From assembly GCF_000744655.1 (NCBI RefSeq), contig NZ_JQMJ01000004.1:4526001-4590000 (forward strand): a stretch of DNA of 64,000 bases, read 5' to 3'. The notes beneath the pieces were generated by a model, which saw only the letters and a program-made list of their open reading frames with translations, made no database searches and had not been told where the DNA came from. Positions 1-7,376 of this stretch are shown here, one piece after another. Position 1 is the first letter of the stretch. Each line of letters opens with the position of its first letter. This DNA comes from Streptacidiphilus rugosus AM-16. GTDB lineage: Bacteria > Actinomycetota > Actinomycetes > Streptomycetales > Streptomycetaceae. Both the position numbers and the translations under genes were made by a program.

Positions 1-18
1 GCGGATGGTGCGGGTGGT

Positions 19-798
19 TCAGCGCGCGGTGGCGCCGGAGAGCTCCGGCTCGCGCGCGGGGGTCTCCGCGGCCTCGGGGGCCTCGGAAGTCCGGTGGGCG
101 GCACGTCGCGGAAGGACGCGCCCGCGGCGGCCGGCGGCGCCGCGCTTGTGGTCGAGCCGTCGGGCGAGCCCCTCGCCGAGCAGCTGGACCAGGGTGACCA
201 GGACGATCAGCTCGGCGGCGATGACCCACATGAAGGTGGTCTCGAAGCGCATGTAGCCGTAGTTGATGGCCAGGGTGCCGAGTCCGCCTCCGCCGACCGT
301 GCCGGCCATGGCGGAGTAGCCGATCAGCACGATCACGGTCGTGGTGACGGCCGAGACCAGCGCGGGTAGCGCCTCGGGCAGCAGCGCCTTGCGGACGACG
401 GTGGCGGCCGAGCCGCCCATCGCCTGCACGGCCTCGACCAGTCCCCCGTCGACCTCGCCGACGGCGGACTCGACCAGGCGCGCGAAGAAGGGGATCGCCC
501 CGACCGCGAGCGGCACGGTCGCCGCCTGCCAGCCGAGCGTCGTGCCGACGACCCAGCGGGTGAACGGGATGATCGCCACGATCAGGATGACGAAGGGCAG
601 CGAGCGGCCGATGTTCACGACTGTGCCGACGAGCTTGTTGACGGCGGCGTTCTGCAGCAGGCCGCCCCGACGGGTCAGGACGAGGAGCAGTCCGAGCGGC
701 AGGCCGACCAGTACGGTGGCGACGGCCGCCAGGCCGACCATCCAGAGCGTCTCCTGCGTGGCCTGCCAGAGCAGCGGCTGCATGTCGTTCCAGTTCAT
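19..798 (-). CDS. metI: Methionine-type ABC importer permease (MetI)
   Basis: Membrane permease of a MetNI-type ABC importer for methionine or related sulfur compounds. The 259-residue product begins MNWNDMQPLL and has about five hydrophobic helices plus the cytoplasmic EAA-type loop (EAVQAMGG, then LLPEALP) near residues 120-145 that docks on the ATPase. The last 40 or so residues are Arg/Ala/Glu-rich and longer than usual. Its ATG overlaps the end of metN by 4 bp, so the two are translationally coupled. No MetQ-type binding protein is visible; it would be expected beyond the left edge of the window. Confidence 0.9.
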   Translation of the reverse strand: MNWNDMQPLLWQATQETLWMVGLAAVATVLVGLPLGLLLVLTRRGGLLQNAAVNKLVGTVVNIGRSLPFVILIVAIIPFTRWVVGTTLGWQAATVPLAVGAIPFFARLVESAVGEVDGGLVEAVQAMGGSAATVVRKALLPEALPALVSAVTTTVIVLIGYSAMAGTVGGGGLGTLAINYGYMRFETTFMWVIAAELIVLVTLVQLLGEGLARRLDHKRGAAGRRGRVLPRRAAHRTSEAPEAAETPAREPELSGATAR

Positions 799-1844
799 GC
801 CGCCCCCCTCCCGGCTCGTGCTCCGTCTCGGCTCCGCGACTGCGCGCTCGGTGAGACCTCCACCTGAAGGCCCTGCTCGCGCAGGAACCCGATCGGGACC
901 ACGTTCTCCTCGAAGCGGCCGGGCAGCGCCACGCGCATCCGGCCCACCTGCCGGCCGGCGACGGTCTCGACGGCGGCGCCGATGATGTTCACGTCGACGT
1001 TGTAGGTGCGCGACAGCTGGGAGATGAACGGCTGGACGGCGGCGTCGCCCTGGAAGGTGATCTCCACGACGGTGCTGCCCTGCAGCGGGGCGTCCGGGTC
1101 CTCGGGCCCCGCGCCGAGCGGGAACAGTTCGCGGGCCAGCTCGGAGCCGGGCTGCGCCAGCAGCTCGCCGAGCGTGCCCGACTCGACCACGCGACCGCCC
1201 CGCATCAGCGCGGCGGAGTCGCAGACGGACTTGATCACTTCCATCTCGTGCGTGATGAGCAGGACGGTCAGCCCGAGCTGCTGGTTGAGCTCGCGCAGCA
1301 GCTGGAGGATGGAGCGGGTGGTCTCGGGGTCGAGCGCGGAGGTCGCCTCGTCGGAGAGCAGCACCTTCGGGTCGCCGGCCAGCGCCCTGGCGATGCCGAC
1401 GCGCTGCTTCTGGCCGCCGGAGAGCTGCGCCGGGTAGGCGCGGGCCTTGTCGGCGAGGCCGACGAGCTCCAGCAGCGAGGCCGCCTTGGCGCTGCGCTCG
1501 CGGCGGGAGAGGCCGGTGAGCTCCAGCGGCAGCTCGACGTTCTCGGCGACGGTGCGCCGGTCGAGCAGGTTGAAGTGCTGGAAGACCATGCCGATGGACC
1601 GGCGGGCCTCGCGCAGCTCGGCCGCGGAGAGCGCGGTCAGCTCACGGCCGTCGACACGGACGCTGCCCGAGCTGGGCCGCTCCAGCAGGTTCACGCAGCG
1701 GATGAGGGTGCTTTTGCCGGCACCGCTGGTGCCGACGACGCCGTAGACCTCGCCCTTGCGGACATGGAGGTCGACACCGTCGAGCGCGTGGGTTTCCCGG
1801 CCCTGGGCGCGGTAGACCTTGCGCAGGTCAGATGTGGTGATCAC
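795..1844 (-). CDS. metN: Methionine-type ABC importer ATPase (MetN)
   Basis: ATP-binding subunit of the MetNI importer, 349 residues. Walker A (GTSGAGKST) lies at residues 38-46 and the ABC signature (LSGGQKQR) near 141; the D-loop (SALDPE) follows an unusual Walker B LLSDEAT. Residues 265-345 form the NIL/ACT-like regulatory domain typical of MetN. The start is GTG, preceded by a weak ribosome site (GGAAA). Substrate could be methionine, or cystine/cysteine compounds given the Cys-rich leader upstream; the sequence cannot separate these. Confidence 0.92.
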   Translation of the reverse strand: MITTSDLRKVYRAQGRETHALDGVDLHVRKGEVYGVVGTSGAGKSTLIRCVNLLERPSSGSVRVDGRELTALSAAELREARRSIGMVFQHFNLLDRRTVAENVELPLELTGLSRRERSAKAASLLELVGLADKARAYPAQLSGGQKQRVGIARALAGDPKVLLSDEATSALDPETTRSILQLLRELNQQLGLTVLLITHEMEVIKSVCDSAALMRGGRVVESGTLGELLAQPGSELARELFPLGAGPEDPDAPLQGSTVVEITFQGDAAVQPFISQLSRTYNVDVNIIGAAVETVAGRQVGRMRVALPGRFEENVVPIGFLREQGLQVEVSPSAQSRSRDGARAGRGAA

Positions 1845-1952
1845 AGGATTTCCGTGGGTCGGCGCGCGAAATCGACCGATCGCGCGGGAGGAGATGTGCG
1901 GGAGCGACCCGGAGCTGGGCTCTACGGGCGCGGGAGGAACCGAGCGAAACGC

Positions 1953-1982
1953 TCAGCAGCCGCACATTCGACAACAGCGCAT
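1953..1982 (-). CDS. Candidate Cys-rich leader peptide of metNI
   Basis: A nine-codon reading frame, MRCCRMCGC, sits about 110 nt upstream of the metN start on the same strand; four of nine codons are Cys. Its TGA stop lies inside a 5-bp hairpin (1942-1954, GAGCG-TTT-CGCTC), followed by a CCTCCC tract able to pair with a ribosome-binding site. Short leaders with repeated Cys codons ahead of sulfur-uptake genes are known in actinobacteria and act through ribosome stalling when cysteine is scarce. Applying this here is inference; translation is not shown. Confidence 0.45.
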   Translation of the reverse strand: MRCCRMCGC

Positions 1983-2103
1983 GCCACGACCACCTGCCGG
2001 CATGGCGCCGGTGAGGTGTGCAGTCGTGTTCGCAGTCATGGCAGACAGTTAAGCAGACGATCCACAGAAGGCCCAAAACGGACGAGGAACCAGGCAACGC
2101 CTG

Positions 2104-2206
2104 AGGGGCGCGAGGAACGGCACGACAAGCCACCCTGTGCGGATCGTCCTCGACGCGCAGGGCCGTCCGCAGGTCAGTGGTTGCCCGCGCGGTTCCTCGC
2201 GCCCCT
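2104..2206. repeat. Interspersed inverted-repeat element, copy A
   Basis: A 15-bp perfect inverted repeat (arms 2104-2118 and 2192-2206, beginning AGGGGCGCGAGGAAC) flanks an interior with the words ACAAGCCACC and CAGTGGTTG. The same arms and interior words recur at 42.9 and 46.8 kb in this window. The element sits between the GNAT gene and the metNI leader. It resembles the palindromic intergenic repeats common in Streptomyces genomes. It could fold as a long RNA hairpin and end GNAT transcription. Confidence 0.7.
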
Positions 2207-2221
2207 GACGGTGCAACTACA

Positions 2222-2719
2222 TCAAGCCGAGACAGCGAGGTCGTCGACCCGCTTCTCCAGGCTGATGAAGCTCAGCTTGCTGTTGACCTCCTCCACCTCC
2301 GTCGGACGGTAGCCCAGGCGCTGGTAGAGGCGCAGATTGCCGACACTGCGGTGACCGGTGAAGAGGCGGTAGGCGACCACGTGGGCCTCGTTCGCCAGGC
2401 GGGTCTCCATCGCGCGCAGAAGCCGGCTGCCCAGCCCGTGACGCTGCATGCGCGGGTGGACGCAGAGACGCCCTATCCTGCCGACCCCGTCCGCGTCGAC
2501 CCAGCCGCGGACGCTGCCGACGACCTCCTCGCCGAGGCGGGCGACCAGGACGTGGCGCTCCTTCAGCTCCGTGCGGAGGCTGTCCAGACTCTGCGTCAGC
2601 GGCTCGATGTTCCAGTCGCCGTAGAGCTCGGCCTCGCCCTGGTAGCAGAGGTACTGCAGCTTCAGGATCCGTTCGGCGTCGTGCTCGGTGGCGACCGTGG
2701 TGGTCACGCTCATGCCCAT
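2222..2719 (-). CDS. GNAT-family N-acetyltransferase
   Basis: A 165-residue acetyltransferase of the GNAT superfamily. The acetyl-CoA site is the run VHPRMQRHGLGSRLLRAM near residues 95-112, matching the family R/Q-x-x-G-x-G/A motif A, with the supporting beta-strand GRIGRLCV before it. Start chosen at ATG 2719 because GGGAGG lies six bases upstream; a second Met follows two codons later. The acceptor substrate cannot be read from sequence. Confidence 0.82.
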   Translation of the reverse strand: MGMSVTTTVATEHDAERILKLQYLCYQGEAELYGDWNIEPLTQSLDSLRTELKERHVLVARLGEEVVGSVRGWVDADGVGRIGRLCVHPRMQRHGLGSRLLRAMETRLANEAHVVAYRLFTGHRSVGNLRLYQRLGYRPTEVEEVNSKLSFISLEKRVDDLAVSA

Positions 2720-3008
2720 CCGCGTCCTCCCTTTCTCGTGAGCCCGGCCGCGCGAGACTGAGGGGAGGGCGACCGGGTTGCCCTGACCGGAGGTGTGGTC
2801 TGCCTGACGATCATGCGTCGTCATCGGCGTACGTTCCAGAGCCCTTTACCCACCGGTCCCCGGATTGCAACCTTGGCCGCCGACCGAATCGGCGCCGCTA
2901 CCGGCCGGTTTCCCTGACGCCCCATGAGGATTGCGTCCATAGTGATCGGATTCACGGCACTCGAACGGACTTCGTACAGACGAGCGAGCAAGCGAGGATG
3001 CGAACAGC

Positions 3009-4640
3009 ATGGACATCAACAGGGACTACGACGTCCTCGTCGTCGGCGCCGGGCCCACCGGCCTGCTGCTGGCCGGGGACGTCGCCGCGGCCGGACTGCG
3101 CGTCGCGCTGCTCGAACGGCGCGCGGAGGAGTCCAACCTCACCCGGGCGTTCGCCGTGCACGCCAGGACCCTGGAGCAGCTCGACGCCCGCGGCCTGGCC
3201 GACGAACTGCTGGAGACCGGCGCCAGGCTCGACAGCCTGCGCGTCTTCGGCACGCTGCGGATCGACCTGGGGCGGCTGCCGAGCCGGTTCCCGCTGCTGC
3301 TGATCACGCCTCAGTACCACACCGAGCAGTTGCTGCTGCGGCGCGCGCTCGACGCGGGGGCGACCCTGCTGCGCGGCACCGAGGCCGTGGCGCTGCGCCA
3401 GGACCCCGAGGGGGTCGAGGTGGACGCGGAGATCGGCGGGGAGCGGATCACCTTCCGCGCCGCGTACGCCGTCGGCACGGACGGGGTGCGCAGCCGCGTC
3501 CGCGAGCTGCTGGGGGTGGACTTCCCCGGCGAGTCGGCGATCTCGTCGGTGATGCTGGCCGACGTGAAGGTGGAGCGTCCGCCCGCGGACGTGCTGACCG
3601 TCGGCGCGAACAGGTCCGGCTTCGCGTTCATGGCCCCGTTCGGAGACGGGTGGTACCGGGTCATCGCCTGGGACCGCTCCGACCAGCGGCCGGACGGCGA
3701 TCCGGTCGACTTCGACGCGCTGCGGCGTGTGGCGGCCGAGATCTTCGAGGAGGACCACGGCCTGCACGACCCACGCTGGCTCTCGCGCTTCCACAGCGAC
3801 GAGCGGCAGGCGCCCGACTACCGGGTGGGACGGGTCTTCCTCGCGGGCGACGCGGCGCACTGCCACTCCCCCGCGGGCGGGCAGGGCATGAACACCGGCC
3901 TGCAGGACGCGGCCAATCTGGGCTGGAAGCTGGTCGCCGCGGTGCGGGGCTGGGCGCCGCCCGGGCTGCTGGACAGCTACCAGGCCGAGCGTCACCCCGT
4001 CGGGCGGCAGGTGCTGCGCACCTCGGGCGGCATCCTGCGGGTCGCGCTGGGCGAGTCCCCCGCGCTGCGGGCGCTGCGCACGGTGCTGAAGACCCTCGGC
4101 AACCGGCTGCGGCCGCTGACGCGCCGCGGCGGGCTGGAGGTGTCCGGCATCGCCATCTCGTACCAGAAGCAGGCCCCGGAAGGCGCTCACCGTCTCGTCG
4201 GCCTGCGCGCGCCGGACGTCGAGCTGACCCTGGCGGACGACGGGAAGGGACCGGCCCGGCTGTACGAGGCGCTGCGTCAGGGCCGCTTCGTCCTGGTCGG
4301 CCCGGACGCGTCGGCGGCGGCCGACAGCTGGCCGGATCGCCTGGTCACAGCAGCCTCGGCGAAGGTGACGACGCGTACGGTGCTCGTCCGCCCGGACGGC
4401 TACGTGGCCTGGGCGGCCGAGGGCCCGACGGCGTCGGAGCTCCGCGAGGGCCTCACGGCCTGGCTCGGCGCCCCGGCCGCGGAGCCTACGCCGGGCGCCG
4501 AAGGTCGCGCAGCGGCTCGGGCCCGGATCCCCGACGAGGCCGAGACCGAGCCGACGGCGGCAGCCGAGGGCGACGGCCCGTCGCAGGCCGCGCCGGAGGC
4601 GGTGACCCCGGCCCCGGACGAGCCGGAGGCGGGACCGTGA
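3009..4640 (+). CDS. FAD-dependent aromatic monooxygenase
   Basis: A 543-residue class A flavoprotein monooxygenase of the p-hydroxybenzoate hydroxylase type, hydroxylating an aromatic or polyketide-like substrate with NADPH and O2. Seen: N-terminal FAD fold VVGAGPTGLLLAGD (residues 11-24), a DG-type motif GTDGVRSRVRELLG near 157-171, and the second FAD motif GRVFLAGDAAHCHSPAGG near 273-290. After the thioredoxin-like C-terminal part, the last 50 or so residues are low-complexity Ala/Glu/Pro. That tail comes from DNA duplicated just downstream. No biosynthetic cluster surrounds it, so the substrate is unknown. Confidence 0.88.
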   Translation: MDINRDYDVLVVGAGPTGLLLAGDVAAAGLRVALLERRAEESNLTRAFAVHARTLEQLDARGLADELLETGARLDSLRVFGTLRIDLGRLPSRFPLLLITPQYHTEQLLLRRALDAGATLLRGTEAVALRQDPEGVEVDAEIGGERITFRAAYAVGTDGVRSRVRELLGVDFPGESAISSVMLADVKVERPPADVLTVGANRSGFAFMAPFGDGWYRVIAWDRSDQRPDGDPVDFDALRRVAAEIFEEDHGLHDPRWLSRFHSDERQAPDYRVGRVFLAGDAAHCHSPAGGQGMNTGLQDAANLGWKLVAAVRGWAPPGLLDSYQAERHPVGRQVLRTSGGILRVALGESPALRALRTVLKTLGNRLRPLTRRGGLEVSGIAISYQKQAPEGAHRLVGLRAPDVELTLADDGKGPARLYEALRQGRFVLVGPDASAAADSWPDRLVTAASAKVTTRTVLVRPDGYVAWAAEGPTASELREGLTAWLGAPAAEPTPGAEGRAAARARIPDEAETEPTAAAEGDGPSQAAPEAVTPAPDEPEAGP

Positions 4641-4867
4641 CGAGCACGCCGGAGCCTGACGACGCGGCCCCGCCCGGCAGGCACGCCGGACCTTGGACCT
4701 GCTCCCGTCGGCTCCGACCGGTCGGCCCCTCCGTCCGCGTCACCCGTCGCAGGCCGCGCCGGAAGCGGTGACCCCGACCCCGGACGAGCCGGAGGCGGGA
4801 CCGTGACGAGCACGCCGGAGCCTGACGACGCGGCCCCGCCCGGCAGGCATGCCGGACCTTGGACCTG
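4577..4867 (+). repeat. 125-bp direct duplication with 166-bp period
   Basis: Positions 4577-4701 recur almost unchanged at 4743-4867 (a few substitutions), separated by 41 bp. The first copy covers the last codons and the TGA stop of the monooxygenase plus 61 bp downstream. The second carries the same stop context as non-coding DNA. This is a recent local tandem duplication: the tail of the protein is shared with its own 3' untranslated region. Confidence 0.85.
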
Positions 4868-4924
4868 CGCCTCACCCGTCGCCGGGCGCGCCTGGAGTGG
4901 CGAAGCCCCGCGCCGCGCGGGAGG

Positions 4925-4968
4925 CCGTGGAGGGCCCGGTCCGGGGGACGAGGCCGGGCCCTCCACGG
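4925..4968. terminator. Bidirectional terminator hairpin
   Basis: A 15-bp perfect stem (CCGTGGAGGGCCCGG, 4925-4939, pairing with 4954-4968) with a 14-nt loop sits between the convergent monooxygenase and NmrA-like genes. There is no clear U-tract, as is usual in Streptomyces. Confidence 0.8.
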
Positions 4969-4981
4969 GAGGGGAAGCCGG

Positions 4982-5881
4982 TCAGACGACCGGCTCGACC
5001 CCGGTAGGGAGGAAGTGCCGCAGGTGATCCTTGAGGAAGTCGCCGATGGCACGCGGCTCATGGCCGGTGATCCTCCGGACGTCGTCGGTGACCGGCTCGC
5101 CGACGCCCTGGCGGTAGAGGCCGAAGACGGCGGCGGCATGGTCGGTCTCCCACCGCGGCCGGTTCGCGCCCGCCATGTGGCGGGCGAACTCCTCGCCCGA
5201 CATGTCGTCACACCGCACCGGTCGGGACGTCAGCTCGGTGAGCAGCTGGGCGATCTCGCGGTAGGTCGGGGCGGTGGGACCGCTCAGGGTGTAGCTCTCT
5301 CCCTCGTGGCCCGGCTCGGTGAGGACCCGGGCCGCCACCTCGGCGACGTCACGGAGGTCGACCATGCTGATCCCCCGGTCCCCGGCCGGGCTCACCAGCA
5401 TGCCCCGTTCCCGCACCGATGCCGCGCACCGGTGCAGGAGCACCTGCATGAAGTAGTTGGGGAAGAGGACCGTGCTGGGGAGGCCGCGCTTGGCCAGGTA
5501 CTGCTGGGTGATCCAGTGCCGTCGCGCGCGGGCGTCCGGGCTGTCCTCGCGGACGGCGGGGCCCCAGGACGAGACCTTCACGACCCGTGCGCCCACGTCC
5601 GCGGCGACGTCCGCCGCGTTGTTCTGGAGCTCGACCTGGTCGGGCGCGTGCGGCGTCAGCACGAACATCGCCTCGCAGCCCCTGGCCCCGGCCGGCAGCG
5701 GTCCGGGATCCCTGAGATCGCCGTGCACCACCCGGACCCCGGGCTCCGTCAGCACGCTGCCGGACGGCAGCGGTCCTTCGGTCTCCGGGACCAGGGCGGT
5801 CACCTCCGCTCCCCGGTCCAGCAACGCGCGGACCACCAGCCCGCCCAGGTCTCCCGACGCGCCGATCACATAGACGGGCAT
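4982..5881 (-). CDS. NmrA-like NAD(P)-binding oxidoreductase (atypical SDR)
   Basis: A 299-residue Rossmann protein starting MPVYVIGASGDLGG, the glycine-rich dinucleotide motif of NmrA/HSCARG-type atypical short-chain dehydrogenases. Close relatives include NAD(P)H:quinone oxidoreductase-like QorB proteins. A canonical YxxxK is not evident. GAGGAGAA lies eight bases before the ATG at 5881. It sits 31 bp downstream of the FmdE gene on the same strand and could be a distal member of that operon. Confidence 0.82.
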   Translation of the reverse strand: MPVYVIGASGDLGGLVVRALLDRGAEVTALVPETEGPLPSGSVLTEPGVRVVHGDLRDPGPLPAGARGCEAMFVLTPHAPDQVELQNNAADVAADVGARVVKVSSWGPAVREDSPDARARRHWITQQYLAKRGLPSTVLFPNYFMQVLLHRCAASVRERGMLVSPAGDRGISMVDLRDVAEVAARVLTEPGHEGESYTLSGPTAPTYREIAQLLTELTSRPVRCDDMSGEEFARHMAGANRPRWETDHAAAVFGLYRQGVGEPVTDDVRRITGHEPRAIGDFLKDHLRHFLPTGVEPVV

Positions 5882-5912
5882 GGACAGGTTCTCCTCACCG
5901 CTCGCGTGCTCA

Positions 5913-6671
5913 TCAGTGCGTGTGTCCCTGGTGCTGGTGCCCCTCGCCGTGGGAGTGACCCTCGTGCTTGTGGCCCTCGCCGTGCTTGTGGCCCTCGCCG
6001 TGGGAGTGACCGCCGGCGTGCTTGTGGCTGTGCGGGTGGTGTCCGTGGTCGCCGTGGCCCTCGGGCAGCACGCCGCCGTGGGCGGCCAGGTGGCAGGCCG
6101 GGCAGACCATCCGGCCGCGGTGGTCGTGCAGCGTCTCCACGCTGGTCGGCTCGCCGCAGTCCACGCAGACGTCGACCGGCGCGAGCCGCTTCGGGCTCGG
6201 CGCGGCGGTGGCGACCTCGTCGACGACGAGGATCTCCTCGGCCGGCACCTCCAGCAGCTTGGCGATCCGCTCGGACTGGGCGAGGGCGAACCGCGTCTCG
6301 TCCTCGACGGTGGCCGTGCCGGCCTCGATGCGCTCGGCGAGCGCCCAGATCTCCTCGCTGCGGAAGACGATGCTGTCGGCCTTGGCGCGGATCCTGACAC
6401 CGGTGTCGGCGCCGCGCTCCCAGAAGGTGAAGACGTTGCGACCGGCGTCCTCGTGGATCAGGTTCCGCTTGCCGAAGGTGCAGCCGGTCAGCACCTGTAG
6501 GGCGTCGACCGCGCAGGCGTCGGTCTCGCTGACGATCATCAGCGCGGCGGCGGGCTCCTCCAGGCCGAGCCTGGACAGCGCGGCCTCCGCGACCCGCAGG
6601 CCGAAGGCGGCGCCCGGGCACTCGTGCTGGTGGAAGCGGATCACGTCGGCGAATGCCTCGGTGCGGTTCAT
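5913..6671 (-). CDS. FmdE-family protein with C4 zinc ribbon and His-rich tail
   Basis: A 252-residue protein in three parts. Residues 1-150 are an FmdE/FwdE domain with hallmark pieces HQHECPG (14-20) and DACAVDALQVLTGCTFGK (51-68). Residues 169-193 form a Cys4 zinc ribbon (C169, C172, C190, C193). From about 198 to the end is a His-rich tail of HGEGHKH-like units with more than twenty His, a likely Ni/Co/Zn-binding segment. FmdE is named from formylmethanofuran dehydrogenase but its free-standing role is poorly known. Shared operators with a NiCoT permease gene suggest a nickel or cobalt role; this is inference. Confidence 0.82.
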   Translation of the reverse strand: MNRTEAFADVIRFHQHECPGAAFGLRVAEAALSRLGLEEPAAALMIVSETDACAVDALQVLTGCTFGKRNLIHEDAGRNVFTFWERGADTGVRIRAKADSIVFRSEEIWALAERIEAGTATVEDETRFALAQSERIAKLLEVPAEEILVVDEVATAAPSPKRLAPVDVCVDCGEPTSVETLHDHRGRMVCPACHLAAHGGVLPEGHGDHGHHPHSHKHAGGHSHGEGHKHGEGHKHEGHSHGEGHQHQGHTH

Positions 6672-6758
6672 CGGTGGCTCCTAGTGGTGGGTCAGGTGGT
6701 CGGCCGGCTTCAGCCGGCTTCGGTCGGGGTCGAGCGGAACGGGTCGAGCGGAAGGCGG

Positions 6759-7376
6759 TCAGGCGGCCGCGGCCTGGACGCCGGGCAGCGAAGGGACCAG
6801 CCGCAGCGTGGCCTCGCGCCCGTTGTCGCCCTCGTGGAAGGCGCGCAGACGCGGGCGGTGCAGGTCGACGACGGAGAGGATGAAGGTCCACTGGTCCGTC
6901 TCGGCGGCGAGCACCCGGTCGAGTTCGGTGCAGGTGTCGCGCAGCGGATCGTGCGGCCAGGCGACCCGGTGGGTGTGGTAGTTGCCGAAGAGCACCCAGT
7001 CGGTGTGGTCACAGGCGCGTTCGATGTCGAGCAGTTCGCGCGGGTCGGCGATCCAGCCGCGCTGCTCCATCGGCGTCTCGGACGGGATGGCGTGGGCTCC
7101 GACGGCCTCGTCCATCATCCCGCGGTGGTCCGCGTCGTGACGCAGGTTGGCGATCAGCGGGAAGACGCCGGTGACCCGGAAGCCGTTCGCGGTCGGCCGA
7201 CCGGCGAGCATGCCGAAGGCCTTGCGTTCGGGGGTCTCGCCGTCCAGGTAGTGACCGGTCAGCTTGCGTACCGCGTGACCCACCACGCTGGCGTACAGGG
7301 CCCGGGGGAAGACGATCTCCGCGGCCGGGGAGAGGCCGCCGAGCGTCGCGGGGGAGCCGGTGGCGGTCGCCGTCAC
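6759..7376 (-). CDS. JAMM/MPN-like metal-site protein
   Basis: A 205-residue protein with a JAMM-like signature. H134-T-H136 is followed after seven residues by P144 and then D147, which fits H-x-H-x7-S-x2-D except that Ser is replaced by Pro. Glu50 before the FGMLAGR strand is a candidate catalytic Glu. True JAMM proteases cleave isopeptide or sulfur-carrier C-termini; loss of the Ser may mean altered or absent peptidase activity. The GTG start overlaps the lyase stop (GTGA), so the two are coupled. No ThiS/ubiquitin-like partner is present. Confidence 0.65.
   Translation of the reverse strand: MTATATGSPATLGGLSPAAEIVFPRALYASVVGHAVRKLTGHYLDGETPERKAFGMLAGRPTANGFRVTGVFPLIANLRHDADHRGMMDEAVGAHAIPSETPMEQRGWIADPRELLDIERACDHTDWVLFGNYHTHRVAWPHDPLRDTCTELDRVLAAETDQWTFILSVVDLHRPRLRAFHEGDNGREATLRLVPSLPGVQAAAA

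Noticed and set aside
1845-2060. SAM riboswitch upstream of metNI
   Set aside because: No conserved SAM aptamer helices were seen; a short Cys-rich leader frame explains the region better.
2952-4190. Long open frames opposite the monooxygenase and many other genes
   Set aside because: Typical antisense shadows of high-GC coding DNA: repetitive Arg/Pro/Ala/Gly translations, no ribosome sites or domains.
5925-6075. CRISPR-like or minisatellite array
   Set aside because: The repeats code for His/Gly units of the FmdE tail in frame and have no spacers.
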